A stretch of DNA of 64,000 nucleotides from Bog-473 sp963828825 (GCA_963828825.1 CAWHGF010000007.1:682001-746000); one strand, 5' to 3'; shown: positions 8,691 through 18,115, numbered from the stretch's first letter. The notes: generated from the letters alone by a model not told the origin. Made by a program: numbers and translations.

Positions 8691-9581
8691 TCACCAGGCC
8701 AGGACGAGCAACTCCCCTGGGGCGACGTTGAGCCAGCGCGCGGCCGACGACTCGCCGGCCACCACTGCCAGATGCCCGTTGGCGTCGACGAGGAGGCCGA
8801 ACTCCCCTTTCTGGAGCTCGCCGAAGGCATCGACGCAGCGCAGCTGCACACCGTCGGGGACGAGCGAGTGCGGCAACCCGTCCGGATCAGCGCGTCCGGA
8901 CTCGATCCGGGCCGCCAGCTCGACGGACCCGCTCATCGGGAATCCGGCGACACGGGCATCGGCCACTGTCGCCGCGAGTTGCAAGTTGCCGAAGTGGTCG
9001 ACCCAGGTGACCTCCGTGCGCAGACAGATGCGGCCGTCGCGCAGACGGCCCTCCTCGACCACGCCGCCGATGAGGCGCATCAACGACGCAGGATCGATCG
9101 GCTCCCCGAGCTCCTCGAGCGCCGCGCCGGCGCAGAGTGCCGCGGCGGCGGGGGCGAAAAGATCGCGCCCGTCGAAGGTGGCGCCAAGGCCGGGCGGCAC
9201 CGGCTGGCGCGCCAGCTCGACCAGGCGGGTGACCGGTGCCTCACCCGCGGCCTCCGCCGCCGCCACGAGCAGTCCGTTGTCGGGTCCGACGAACGACAAG
9301 GACCCGCCGGAGTGCAGCGCGACCTCGAGGCCGATGCCGCGGCGCGCGGTGCCGACGCCGGGGTCCACGACAGCGAGCACCACACCAGATCCGAGGTGCG
9401 GCACCGCCCGGACCAACGTGTGACTCCCGGCCCGCACATCGAAGGGCGGGATGTGATGGGTCAGGTCGATGACGGTCGTCCCCGGAGCGCGCGCCGCAAT
9501 GACCGCGTGGACCACGCCGGCGAACTCGTCCTCGGTGCCGAAGTCCGAGAGAAAGAAGACGGTGCGGGGGTTACTCGTCAT
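8691..9581 (-). CDS. SAM hydrolase (DUF62 / S-adenosyl-L-methionine hydroxide adenosyltransferase family)
   Basis: The 296-residue protein belongs to the family that includes SAM hydroxide adenosyltransferases and the rarer halogenases. It splits SAM with water into adenosine and methionine in known members. Visible motifs are FLSDFGTEDEFAG near the N-terminus, VVDPGVGT, FVGPDNGLL, FDGRDLFAPAAA and the C-terminal WVDHFGNLQLA. The physiological role is poorly understood even in characterised strains. It lies 10 bp downstream of the proC stop codon and 62 bp before rex, and may be read with either. Confidence 0.88.
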   Translation of the reverse strand: MTSNPRTVFFLSDFGTEDEFAGVVHAVIAARAPGTTVIDLTHHIPPFDVRAGSHTLVRAVPHLGSGVVLAVVDPGVGTARRGIGLEVALHSGGSLSFVGPDNGLLVAAAEAAGEAPVTRLVELARQPVPPGLGATFDGRDLFAPAAAALCAGAALEELGEPIDPASLMRLIGGVVEEGRLRDGRICLRTEVTWVDHFGNLQLAATVADARVAGFPMSGSVELAARIESGRADPDGLPHSLVPDGVQLRCVDAFGELQKGEFGLLVDANGHLAVVAGESSAARWLNVAPGELLVLAW

Positions 9582-9591
9582 AGCCGGCCGC

Positions 9592-10407
9592 TCAGCGCTG
9601 CAGGTGGCGCGATCGTTCGGTGGCGGCTGCGACCGCCTCCATGAAGGCCGAGCGCACGGCGCGGGCCTCCAGCGTGCGGACGCCCGCCGCCGTGGTGCCC
9701 GCCGGCGAAGTGACCATGGCGCGCAGAACCTCAGGGTCGCGGCCCGTCTCCCGCAGGAGGGCGGCAGAGCCGCGCATCGTCTCGACCACGAGGGTCCGGC
9801 TCACCTCGCGGGTGAGCCCCATCTGGACCCCCGCTTCCACGAGAGCCTCGGCGACGAGGAAGAAGTAGGCGGGGCCCGATCCCGAGAGCCCGGTCACCGC
9901 ATCGAGCAGGCGCTCGGGCAGCCGCACGACCGTCCCGACGGCCGACAGCACGTCCTCGGCCCAGGCCAGGTCCCGCGAGGTGGCCCAGGACCCGCCCGAG
10001 ATCGCCGTCACCCCGGCTCCGACGAGGGCGGGGGTGTTGGGCATCGCCCGCACCACCGCAGGCTCGCCGCCGAGCGCGGCCTCCAAGCGGGCGCAGGGCA
10101 CACCGGCCACGATGGAGAGCACCCGGGTCACCCCGGTGGCGCCGAGGGCGCGGCAGGCCCCCTCCGCCACGTCGGGTTTCACCGCCAGCACGGCACCGGC
10201 GATGCGCTCGCCTCCGTCACTCAGAATGCCGGCCTGGGGCGCGGCGAGGGTGCGGACGCCCGGGAATTCCGCTGCCAGCTCCTCTCGGCGGTCGGCCTCC
10301 GGCTCCACCACGGTCAGGTCGCCCACCGCCGCCCACCCGGCGCGGAGCAGGCCCCCCAGAAGGGCGCCCCCCATCTTCCCGCCACCGACGATGAGCAGGT
10401 TCGACAC
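9592..10407 (-). CDS. proC: Pyrroline-5-carboxylate reductase
   Basis: The enzyme performs the last step of proline synthesis, reducing pyrroline-5-carboxylate with NADPH. The GTG at 10407 (VSNLLIVGGGKMGGALL) puts the Rossmann nucleotide motif at the N-terminus and gives 271 residues, the family norm; the frame is open further upstream without homology. The C-terminal dimerisation domain shows TGLSGSGPAYFFLVAEAL. The stop is 10 bp ahead of the SAM hydrolase start. Confidence 0.95.
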   Translation of the reverse strand: MSNLLIVGGGKMGGALLGGLLRAGWAAVGDLTVVEPEADRREELAAEFPGVRTLAAPQAGILSDGGERIAGAVLAVKPDVAEGACRALGATGVTRVLSIVAGVPCARLEAALGGEPAVVRAMPNTPALVGAGVTAISGGSWATSRDLAWAEDVLSAVGTVVRLPERLLDAVTGLSGSGPAYFFLVAEALVEAGVQMGLTREVSRTLVVETMRGSAALLRETGRDPEVLRAMVTSPAGTTAAGVRTLEARAVRSAFMEAVAAATERSRHLQR

Positions 10408-10507
10408 GAGCGCGACGATACCGAGTGCGGGGGCTGTGCGTTCTCGAGCGGGGTTCTGCCCCTGGTCGACCCCGTCGCACCGGCCGGCCACGGAGGCGGA
10501 CCCCGCG

Positions 10508-10999
10508 TCAGCGGCGGGGCCGCCGGCGGTAGGTCGAGGGATGGGCCATGGTCATGGCGGTCGGGAAGTGTTCGTCGGTGTAGAGGACCGACGAACCGGC
10601 GATGCGGTCGAGCTCGTCGTCGTCGACCAGGCGGGCGGGCACCCGGCCCATCAGGTAGACGGCGTCCTCGGGGCCGAGGGCGAACCACATGCCGAAGAGG
10701 TGGGCATTGCGGCGCAGCAGGTAGGCGAAGACGTCGGCCTGGTTGGCCTCCGGTGCCGGCATGAACTGGGCTTCGAAGTGCAGCGTGCGCTGCTTGAGCG
10801 TGAACCATACCGTGATGAAGTCCTTCTCCTCACCCTTGAAGCGCAGGTACCAGCGGTACGACGCCGTGCGGTCCGTCACCTCCTGGCGTTCGGCCGCCAC
10901 GAGAAACCCACCGGCGGCCAGCTCCCGCTCCGCCCAGGCGTCGATGCAGGCCACCGCTGCGGCCATCTCCTCGTCGGCGGGGAGGTCGACGATCGGCAT
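10508..10999 (-). CDS. YbjN-domain protein
   Basis: A 163-residue soluble protein of the YbjN / type III secretion chaperone-like fold. Supporting features are the alternating pattern RWYLRFKGEEKDFITVWFTLKQRTLHFEAQFMP and the later NAHLFGMWFALGPEDAVYLMGRVP. Its biochemical activity is unknown. It sits 27 bp downstream of mshA, an arrangement also found in other Actinobacteria, so a link with mycothiol metabolism is possible but unproven. Confidence 0.8.
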   Translation of the reverse strand: MPIVDLPADEEMAAAVACIDAWAERELAAGGFLVAAERQEVTDRTASYRWYLRFKGEEKDFITVWFTLKQRTLHFEAQFMPAPEANQADVFAYLLRRNAHLFGMWFALGPEDAVYLMGRVPARLVDDDELDRIAGSSVLYTDEHFPTAMTMAHPSTYRRRPRR

Positions 11000-11026
11000 G
11001 GCTCGGGTCGGGCTCGGCGCTTCCGC

Positions 11027-12283
11027 TCAGCTGCACTCGACGAGGCGACCCGAAGCCAGCTCGTCGTGCAGCTCGACCAACGTACGGGCGGCGGCGCGCC
11101 AGGTATAGCGGCGAGCCCGCAGGACCGAGGCGGTGGAGAGCCGCTCGGCCGCCAGCGGCTCGTCGAAGACCGTGCGCACCGCCGTGGCATAGGCCACCGG
11201 GTCGGAGTCGTCCACCAGGTAGCCGGTGTGCCCGTGATCGACCAGCGTGGTCAGCCCGCCGACGGCCGAGGCGACGACCGGCGTCCCGCACGCGGCCGCC
11301 TCCAGCGCGACCAGCCCGAACGACTCCGAGCGGCTCGGGACGATGCACACGTCGGCGGCCCGGTAGTACGACGAGAGCAGCTCGTGGGGTTGGGGCGCAA
11401 TGAAGTGGACGTGGTCGCGCACCCCGCGGGCGTCAGCCAGGTCGTGCAGACCCTGCAGCGACTTCTCCCCGTGGGGGCCGCTCGGGCCGCCCACGACGAC
11501 GAGGCGAAAGGGCTCGTCCCAACGCTCGCGCAGCTCGGCCAGCGTCTCGATGGCGACGTCGGCGCACTTGAGGGGCTGGATCCTCCCGACGAAGAGCAGG
11601 AGCCGCCCATCGAGCGGCAGCCCGAGGGCGCGCCGTGCCTGGGGACGGTGGCCGGGACCGAAGAACGCATGGTCCACGCCGGGAGGCACGATCCGGATGC
11701 GGCCGGGCTCGCCGCCGTAGAGCGACGCGATCTGGTCGGCCTCGACGGTGCAGGAGGCCAGGACGGCGTCGGAGCAGTCGATGATAGACGCCTCGGCCTC
11801 GGCCCTGCGGTGGGGCATGTCGGCCTCGACCTCTTCGGGCATCGACTCCGCCTTGACGCGGTCGAGGGTGTGGAAGGTGCACACCAGCGGCAGATTTCGC
11901 TCGTGTTTGATCACGTGCCCGGAGAGCCCCGACAGCCAGTAGTTGGCGTGCACCGACGTGTAGGGCAGCTCGCCGGCCTCCGGCGCGGCCGCCATCCGCT
12001 CGAGGACGCCGGCCGTGAACTCGTCGACCACGGCGGGCAGGGACTCCTTGGGCAGAGCCCGCAGCGGCCCGGCGGGAACATGGTGGACCCGCAGGCCGGG
12101 CTCGACGGCGACCACGGGCGCCAGATCAGGTGACCAGGCCCTGGTGAACACGTCACAGGACACGTCGGAGCGGGCCAGGGCCGAGGTCAGCTCCCGGACG
12201 TAGACGTTCATGCCGCCGCCGTCCCCCGTGCCGGGCTGGGCCAGGGGGGACGTGTGGAGAGAAAGGACCGCGAGCCGGCGCAT
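11027..12283 (-). CDS. mshA: D-inositol-3-phosphate glycosyltransferase (mycothiol synthesis)
   Basis: MshA joins UDP-GlcNAc to inositol-3-phosphate, the first step of mycothiol, the main actinobacterial thiol. The 418-residue GT4 enzyme has the N-terminal GDGGGMNVYVRELT loop typical of MshA and the C-terminal sugar-nucleotide motif SRSESFGLVALEAAACGTPVVAS with its two Glu residues. Length and start (MRRLAVLSLHTSP) agree with the family. It is followed by the YbjN gene. It supports the actinobacterial origin of the window. Confidence 0.95.
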   Translation of the reverse strand: MRRLAVLSLHTSPLAQPGTGDGGGMNVYVRELTSALARSDVSCDVFTRAWSPDLAPVVAVEPGLRVHHVPAGPLRALPKESLPAVVDEFTAGVLERMAAAPEAGELPYTSVHANYWLSGLSGHVIKHERNLPLVCTFHTLDRVKAESMPEEVEADMPHRRAEAEASIIDCSDAVLASCTVEADQIASLYGGEPGRIRIVPPGVDHAFFGPGHRPQARRALGLPLDGRLLLFVGRIQPLKCADVAIETLAELRERWDEPFRLVVVGGPSGPHGEKSLQGLHDLADARGVRDHVHFIAPQPHELLSSYYRAADVCIVPSRSESFGLVALEAAACGTPVVASAVGGLTTLVDHGHTGYLVDDSDPVAYATAVRTVFDEPLAAERLSTASVLRARRYTWRAAARTLVELHDELASGRLVECS

Positions 12284-12342
12284 GGCGCTCAGATCCTACC
12301 GGTGGGCGTGAAAACCGCTCCTACCTCCGGAGCGCTGCGAGC

Positions 12343-12756
12343 TCAGGCCGTGATGACGCGCTCGGCCGGGCCGGTCGGATCCGCCGAGGCCCGCTCACCG
12401 CGCTCGTCCTCGTGTTCGCGCCGGAAGGAGAGGTAGATCCGCACGAGGGCCTGCTTCTGCTCCTCGCTGATCGACTGGTCGGCCATGATCGCCCGGGTCA
12501 GGTCGGGCGTCCCGGACGGAGGTTCGAGGATCCCGGCCTGGACGTAGAGGGTCTCGGCGGAGATGCGCAGCGCCTTGGCGATCTGCTGGAGGATCTCAGC
12601 GGACGGCCGGCGCAGGCCGCGCTCGATCTGGCTCAGGTACGGATTGGAGATCCCGGCCAGCTCGGACAACCGCCGCAGCGAAAGCCGGGCCGATCCCCGC
12701 TGCTCACGGATGAAGGACCCGAGGTCGAGCCACCGGTCTTTCGGGTCCGCGCTCAC
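12343..12756 (-). CDS. XRE-family transcriptional regulator
   Basis: The GTG at 12756 gives a 137-residue protein; the longer open frame upstream has no homology and would overlap the superoxide dismutase promoter. An HTH of the Cro/CI type spans residues about 12-70 (FIREQRGSARLSLRRLSELAGISNPYLSQIERGLRRPS), followed by a helical tail with SISEEQKQALVRIYLSFRREHE. Its targets are unknown. It is divergent from the sod gene, separated by 166 bp, so regulation of sod is a reasonable guess only. Confidence 0.85.
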   Translation of the reverse strand: MSADPKDRWLDLGSFIREQRGSARLSLRRLSELAGISNPYLSQIERGLRRPSAEILQQIAKALRISAETLYVQAGILEPPSGTPDLTRAIMADQSISEEQKQALVRIYLSFRREHEDERGERASADPTGPAERVITA

Positions 12757-12848
12757 TCTTGCAAGCGTACTGCCGGAGCGAGTTGCGCCGGAGTTGCCCC
12801 CGCGGCCCGCGGCGGCGGACAACCGTCGACCGGCGGTTGAATCCCCGG

Positions 12849-12876
12849 TTGGGATCTGGCCCCCTTCGGGTATGGT
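12849..12876 (+). promoter_or_regulatory. Candidate sigma-70-type promoter of the sod gene
   Basis: TTGGGA at 12849-12854 and TATGGT at 12871-12876 are 16 bp apart and lie 47 bp before the sod start codon. The match is only moderate and no mapping data exist. Confidence 0.35.
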
Positions 12877-12922
12877 CCAGCACGCAGCAGCACCACGACG
12901 ACCACGACCGAGGAGATCCGCC

Positions 12923-13537
12923 ATGGCCGAGTACAGCCTCCCCGACCTGCCGTACGACTACGCCGCACTGGAGCCCTACGTGTCGGCCCAGATCATGGAG
13001 CTGCACCACGACAAGCACCACGCCACCTACGTCGCCGGGGCCAACCAGACGCTCGAGAAGCTGGCCGCCGCCCGCGACAAGGAGGACTTCGGCGCCATCG
13101 TCGGACTCGAGAAGACGCTTGCCTTCCACATCTCGGGGCACGTGCTCCACTCCATCTTCTGGAAGAACCAGAGCCCCGACGGCGGCGACAAGCCCGACGG
13201 CGCACTCGGGTCGGCCATCGACGAGAACTTCGGCTCCTTCGACAAGTTCAAGGCGCAGTTCACCCAGGCCACCTCCACGATCCAGGGCTCGGGCTGGGGC
13301 GTGCTGGCCTACGAGCCCCTCGCCGGCCGCCTCATCGTGGAGCAGGTCTACGACCACCAGAGCAGTGTCGGCCAGAGCTCCGTCCCCCTCCTCGTGTTCG
13401 ACGCCTGGGAGCACGCCTTCTACCTGCAGTACAAGAACGTGAAGGCCGACTTCTTCGCCGCCCTGTGGAACGTCGTCAACTGGCCCGACGTGGCGGGTCG
13501 CCTCGACGCCGCCAAGAAGCTCACGATCCCCGGCTGA
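12923..13537 (+). CDS. Superoxide dismutase, Fe/Mn family
   Basis: The enzyme disproportionates superoxide to oxygen and peroxide. It has 204 residues, the normal length. Metal ligands are His28 in MELHHDKHH, a second His in the FHISGHVLHSIFW helix, and Asp and His in LLVFDAWEHAFYL. Whether Fe or Mn is used cannot be decided by eye. GAGGAG lies seven bases before the ATG. The open frame extends upstream, but the translated product clearly begins with MAEYSLPDLPYDY. Confidence 0.95.
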   Translation: MAEYSLPDLPYDYAALEPYVSAQIMELHHDKHHATYVAGANQTLEKLAAARDKEDFGAIVGLEKTLAFHISGHVLHSIFWKNQSPDGGDKPDGALGSAIDENFGSFDKFKAQFTQATSTIQGSGWGVLAYEPLAGRLIVEQVYDHQSSVGQSSVPLLVFDAWEHAFYLQYKNVKADFFAALWNVVNWPDVAGRLDAAKKLTIPG

Positions 13538-13608
13538 CCGCTCGGAGCGCGGGAACGGGTATCCCATGTCGGGCTCGCCAGGCGGTTTCGCCCGGTGACC
13601 GGGGCCGC

Positions 13609-13797
13609 TCAGGCCAGGGACAGGTGCTGCTCGCACATACGCCGAGTCGGATCGTGCTCGAGGTCGGCCTGGAGGATGGGCGCTCCGCAGGTCTCGCACT
13701 GCCCGTAGGTGCCCTCGCTCAGACGCTCCAGCGCCCGGTCGACGCCGTCGAGGACGGCTGCGGCCCGGGTCAGCTCGGATTCGTAGCGCTCCTCCAC
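13609..13797 (-). CDS. DksA/TraR-type C4 zinc finger protein (short form)
   Basis: The recognisable part is 62 residues from GTG 13797: ERYESELTRAAAVLDGVDRALERLSEGTYGQCETCG, then RRMCEQH. This is the C-terminal coiled helix and zinc finger of DksA/TraR proteins, which bind the RNA polymerase secondary channel. The finger reads CxxC-x17-CxxH, with His in place of the fourth Cys. No ATG or GTG is available for a normal 110-130-residue form without running into the divergent phosphatase gene, so the gene is either truncated or starts at a rare codon. Confidence 0.6.
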   Translation of the reverse strand: MEERYESELTRAAAVLDGVDRALERLSEGTYGQCETCGAPILQADLEHDPTRRMCEQHLSLA

Positions 13798-13968
13798 GAA
13801 CCAGGAGGGTAGCGTCGACAGCGGGCCCGGCGCCGGCGAACCACCCGGTGAGACCGGGGACGAACCGCCGACGAGACGGAGTCCCAGCTTGTTTAGGGGT
13901 TGCGGCGCCGGGGCAGAGGTACCGCAACCGGTATGCGAGGCCCAAATCCTGCGGGGGGAGAGCCGACG

Positions 13969-16665
13969 GTGGACACGCGCGACGTCGAGAGAATGATGCC
14001 TGCCGGGGCGCGCCGGTTCCCGGCCACGCCCTCGTCGGTCGGGCAGGCCCGCCGGTTCGTGCTCGGCGCACTGCCCCAAGCCTGCGACGACGCGGCCGAC
14101 GTCCTCGTCTTGATGCTGTCCGAGCTGGCCACCAATGCCGTGCAACACGCGGCGACCGAGTTCGAGGTGGCGGTATGGGTGGCCCCCGACGGTACTCGTG
14201 CGCGCGTCGAGGTCGTCGACGGCGCCGACGGCTACCCGACGCCCCGGGACCAGATCCCGGATGCCCCCCATGGGCGGGGCCTGCATATCGTGCGCACGCT
14301 GGCCGACGCCTGGGGCATCGAGATGCGGCGCGACCGGCCCGGCAAGACGGTGTGGTTCTCGGTGCCCCTGCATGCGGCGGGCGGTGCGGCGCCGGCGATC
14401 CTCCCCGAGGAGCGGACCGGACATGAGCGGGCACGTGTTGACGAGGATTCTTCAGCACCGGCCCGGGCCCCCGCGATGGCGGCGGGGAGCGAACCCGCGT
14501 GGCCCATCAAGGGGGTGCGAACGGTGCTCGATGGGCTGCGCGACGCCGTCGTGGCCACGGACGAGCAGGGCGAGATCCGCTACGTCAACGTCGCGGCGGA
14601 GGATCTCCTGGGCTGGCCCCGGGGATCCCTCGTCGGCCGGCCGGTCTTCGACCTCGTACCCGAGTCTCTCGCCGCGACGATGGGCGAGGACTACGGGGCG
14701 TTCGTCCGCTCCCAGGCCAACGAGCTCGTCGGGCGCCGCCTGGACGCCGTCATCAAGCGGGCCGACGGATCGGAGGTCAACACCGAGTTGGTCATCAGCA
14801 TCTTCGATCATCCGCTCGCGGGCCGGGTGGTCGTGGGCATCCTCCGCCCGCGCGATGAGAAGAAGCTGCAGCGCTGGTCGGAGCTGACCAGCGAGCTCCT
14901 CGAGATCCTCGCTGATGCCCCCATCGACGAACCTCCGGCCGAGCGACTCCTCTCCACTCTCGGCCGGCGCCTCGATTGGGACGTGACCACGCTGTGGGCG
15001 CTCTCGGCCGACCAGGAACTGGTCTGCCGGCATGTATGGACGCGCACCCCGAGCGTTGCGCCGGCCTTCGCCCGGGAGAAGGCGGCGGATCCGACCAGCG
15101 GGAGCGAAGGTCTCCCCCGGTGGGTCGCGGAGCACGGCGAACCCCTGTGGGTGCCCGATCTCATCACCGACCGGCGCTTCGTGACGGACGCGCTGGTGGA
15201 GGACGGGCTGCAGAGCGCGTACGCATTCCCGGTCCGCTACCACGGCGCGTGCATCGGGATCGTCAAGATGCTGAGCCGTCACCCGCGCGAGCGTGACCCT
15301 TCGGTCGTCGAGCTCATGGCTGCGGTCGGCGACCACTTGGGCGAGTTGCTGCACGCCTCCGCCCAGGCGACCGAACGCCAGCATTTGGTCGAGGAGCTGC
15401 TCGAGGCCCGGCGGCGCAACGAGTTCCTCCTGCTGGCCACCCAGGTCCTCTCCGAAGTCGTCGACTACCGCGACATGGTGGAGCGCCTCGCCCAGGTGTC
15501 GGTCCCCGTGATGGCCGACCTGTGCCTCATCGACATAGAAGACGAGAACGGTCAGATGAGGCGGATGGCGGCCTGGCACGCTGACCCGGACAAGCGGGCG
15601 CTCACCGAGGAGCTGCGCACCTCGTATCCACCCGACTCCGGTGGCGTCCACCCGGCGGTGCAGGTCATGCGCAGTGGCCGGTCGATGTGGAGCGCCGAGA
15701 TGGACGACGAGTTCCTGCGGTCGACCAGCCGGGACGAGCGGCACTTCGCCATCCTCAAGACACTCGGGTTCACCTCGTACGTGACCGTGCCACTCCGCCT
15801 GCGCGACGAAGAGGTCCTCGGCACCGTCACCCTCGTCTCCGCCGGATCGGGTCGCCGCTTCTCCGAGAAGGACCTCGGCCTGGCCGAGCAGCTGGCCAAA
15901 CAGGTCAGCTCCGTCGTCATCCGGGCCCGCGCCTATGACCGCGAGCGCAGGATCTCGCACGAGCTGCAGAAGCACCTGCTGCCCGACGCCATCCCCTTCA
16001 TCGAGGGATGGGACGTGGCCGCCCGCTACCGGCCGGCGGCCGTCGGCGTCGAGGTCGGCGGCGACTGGTACGACGTCGTCCCGATCAGTGAGCACCTCGT
16101 CGCCCTCGTCGTCGGCGACGTGGAGGGTCACGACCTCGTGGCGGCGAGGATCATGAGCCGGCTGCGCCACACCCTGGGGCTGCTCCTGCTGGAGGAGCGC
16201 GCTCCGGGCAAGGCGCTGCAGCGACTCAACCGGGTCTCCCTGGCGGGAGTCGGGGGGCGGTTGGCCACCGCGCTGATCGGCGTCCTCAACACCAGGACAG
16301 GGTCGATCGCGCTCTCCTCGGCCGGGCACCCGTCGCCGGTGCGGGTCGAGTCGGGCCGGGCCGTCGAGCTCCCCGTCCCGCCCGGGCCGCCACTGGGGGT
16401 CCAGCACTGCCATTACAAGGATCACGAGTTCCACCTGGACTGGGGATGCCTGGTGATGTTCACCGACGGGCTGGTCGAGCGGCGCGGCAGCCACCTCGAC
16501 GAACGTCTCGCGCTCCTCGAGTCCTCGCTGCGAACCTCCCCGAACAACGAACCCAGCGAGGTGGCGGATTTCGTCATTGACGCCATGACGGCCGATGAGC
16601 GGCGCTCCGACGACATCGTCGTGCTCACCGCACGGCGGCAGGTGACCGACCCCGGCCTCATCTGA
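13969..16665 (+). CDS. Multidomain PP2C phosphatase: HATPase, PAS, two GAF, SpoIIE domain
   Basis: The GTG at 13969 has GGGGGGAG nine bases upstream; ATGs at 13900 and 13933 are in frame but less well placed. The protein has about 898 residues. In order: an RsbW-like HATPase (residues about 10-125; LVLMLSELATNAVQHA and HGRGLHIVRTLADAWG), a PAS domain (about 180-290; VVATDEQGEIRYVN), two GAF domains (about 300-450 and 480-640), and a SpoIIE/RsbU PP2C phosphatase (about 660-890; GGDWYDVV, VGDVEGHDL, SAGHPSPV, FTDGLVERR, DDIVVLTAR). Such proteins control anti-anti-sigma factors in stress signalling. Kinase and phosphatase halves in one chain imply a self-contained switch. No sigma or STAS partner is adjacent. 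Confidence 0.9.
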   Translation: MDTRDVERMMPAGARRFPATPSSVGQARRFVLGALPQACDDAADVLVLMLSELATNAVQHAATEFEVAVWVAPDGTRARVEVVDGADGYPTPRDQIPDAPHGRGLHIVRTLADAWGIEMRRDRPGKTVWFSVPLHAAGGAAPAILPEERTGHERARVDEDSSAPARAPAMAAGSEPAWPIKGVRTVLDGLRDAVVATDEQGEIRYVNVAAEDLLGWPRGSLVGRPVFDLVPESLAATMGEDYGAFVRSQANELVGRRLDAVIKRADGSEVNTELVISIFDHPLAGRVVVGILRPRDEKKLQRWSELTSELLEILADAPIDEPPAERLLSTLGRRLDWDVTTLWALSADQELVCRHVWTRTPSVAPAFAREKAADPTSGSEGLPRWVAEHGEPLWVPDLITDRRFVTDALVEDGLQSAYAFPVRYHGACIGIVKMLSRHPRERDPSVVELMAAVGDHLGELLHASAQATERQHLVEELLEARRRNEFLLLATQVLSEVVDYRDMVERLAQVSVPVMADLCLIDIEDENGQMRRMAAWHADPDKRALTEELRTSYPPDSGGVHPAVQVMRSGRSMWSAEMDDEFLRSTSRDERHFAILKTLGFTSYVTVPLRLRDEEVLGTVTLVSAGSGRRFSEKDLGLAEQLAKQVSSVVIRARAYDRERRISHELQKHLLPDAIPFIEGWDVAARYRPAAVGVEVGGDWYDVVPISEHLVALVVGDVEGHDLVAARIMSRLRHTLGLLLLEERAPGKALQRLNRVSLAGVGGRLATALIGVLNTRTGSIALSSAGHPSPVRVESGRAVELPVPPGPPLGVQHCHYKDHEFHLDWGCLVMFTDGLVERRGSHLDERLALLESSLRTSPNNEPSEVADFVIDAMTADERRSDDIVVLTARRQVTDPGLI

Positions 16666-16709
16666 GCCGCCGGATACCGCTGCACGCCGGCACTTCGTAT
16701 TGTGACGGC

Positions 16710-18107
16710 GTGCAGAGGGAGGAAGCGGTGGCACCGCTCGTCGGAGCCCACATACCGGTTCCCTGCCTCGACGGAGTCGAACGCCCCTACCGCGACCTCG
16801 ATTGCGCCGCCTCGACGCCCGCACTGCAGCCGGTGGCCGATCGGGTCAACGAGTTCCTGCCGTGGTACTCCAGCGTGCACCGCGGCGCGGGCTACAAGTC
16901 ACGGCGCGCCACCGCGGCCTACGAGGAAGCCCGCGACAGCGTGCACCGCTTCGCCCGCCGGCCGGCCGGCGGCGGCGACGTCGTCGTCCTGGTGCGCAAC
17001 ACCACCGAGGCCATCAACCACCTGGCCTACCGGCTGAGACTGGGCCCCGACGACGTGGTCGCCACCACCGTGGTCGAGCACCACGCCAACCTGCTCCCCT
17101 GGGCGCGGGTGGCGACGCGGCGCTGGGTGGAGTGCGGCACTGCCGGCACCTTCAGCACGGCCGACGTAGTGAGGGTGCTCGAGGACGGTCGGCCGCCGGC
17201 CCTCCTGGCCCTGACGGGAGCCTCCAACGTCAGCGGCTGGCTGCCCCCGGTGGAGGAGATCTGCGCGGAGGCGCACACGCGCGGCGTGCCCGTCCTTCTC
17301 GATGCGGCACAGCTGGCACCCCATCGCCCCCTGCCGGACGGACCGGACTTCGTCGCCTTCAGCGGCCACAAGCTCTATGCGCCCTTCGGCGCCGGCGCGC
17401 TCATCGGGCCGCGGTGGGTCTTCGAAGACGGGGATCCCTTCCTCGCCGGTGGCGGCGCCGTCGACCTGGTCGACCTCGATGAGGTCATCTGGACGGATCC
17501 GCCCGAGCGCGAGGAGGCCGGCTCGCCCAATGTCGTGGGCGCGGTTGCGTTCGGTACGGCAATGGACGAGCTGGAACGGATCGGCTGGGAACGCATCCAC
17601 GCCCACGAGACCGTGCTGTCGACACGGTTGTACGACGGACTGCGGGCCATCGACGGCGTGCGGATACTCGGACCGTGGTCCGAGTCCGGGGAGCGCGACG
17701 GGCTCGCCGTGGCGACGTTCACCATGGGCGGGATGCACCACGCCCTGGTGGCCGCCCGGTTGAGCGCGGAGTTCGGGATCGGCGTGCGGCACGGGTGCTT
17801 CTGCGCCCACCCCTACCTGATCCGGCTGCTCGGCGTCGGCCGCGCCGGCGTGGACCAGGCGCGCGCGGCCGTGCTGCGGGGCGACCGCAGCGCGATCCCG
17901 GGTGCGGTACGGGCCAGCTGCGGGCTCGGCACGACCGATGACGACGTGGATGCGCTGCTCGACGCGCTGCGTGCCCTGGCAGCCGGCGAGCCGCCGCCGG
18001 TGCCCTACGTGCAAGACGACGTCACCGGCGATTTCTGGCCGGAAGGCGACGCCGCCGGATGGAGAGTGGCCGACCGGCCGTTCGGCGCGGCGTGCGCGCG
18101 GGGCTGA
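16710..18107 (+). CDS. Class V aminotransferase / cysteine desulfurase-like enzyme
   Basis: A 465-residue PLP enzyme. The cofactor lysine is Lys221 in AFSGHKLYAPFG; LLDAAQLAPH supplies the Asp that holds the pyridine ring, and TTVVEHHANLLPW and GVRHGCFCAHPYL are typical of the Csd/SufS-like group. GCFCAHPYL could provide a catalytic Cys, but the enzyme may instead be a lyase or epimerase. The substrate is unknown. It starts at GTG 16710, 45 bp after the phosphatase, and ends 8 bp before the lipoprotein gene, so these may be co-transcribed. Confidence 0.83.
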   Translation: MQREEAVAPLVGAHIPVPCLDGVERPYRDLDCAASTPALQPVADRVNEFLPWYSSVHRGAGYKSRRATAAYEEARDSVHRFARRPAGGGDVVVLVRNTTEAINHLAYRLRLGPDDVVATTVVEHHANLLPWARVATRRWVECGTAGTFSTADVVRVLEDGRPPALLALTGASNVSGWLPPVEEICAEAHTRGVPVLLDAAQLAPHRPLPDGPDFVAFSGHKLYAPFGAGALIGPRWVFEDGDPFLAGGGAVDLVDLDEVIWTDPPEREEAGSPNVVGAVAFGTAMDELERIGWERIHAHETVLSTRLYDGLRAIDGVRILGPWSESGERDGLAVATFTMGGMHHALVAARLSAEFGIGVRHGCFCAHPYLIRLLGVGRAGVDQARAAVLRGDRSAIPGAVRASCGLGTTDDDVDALLDALRALAAGEPPPVPYVQDDVTGDFWPEGDAAGWRVADRPFGAACARG

Positions 18108-18115
18108 GCGCAACC

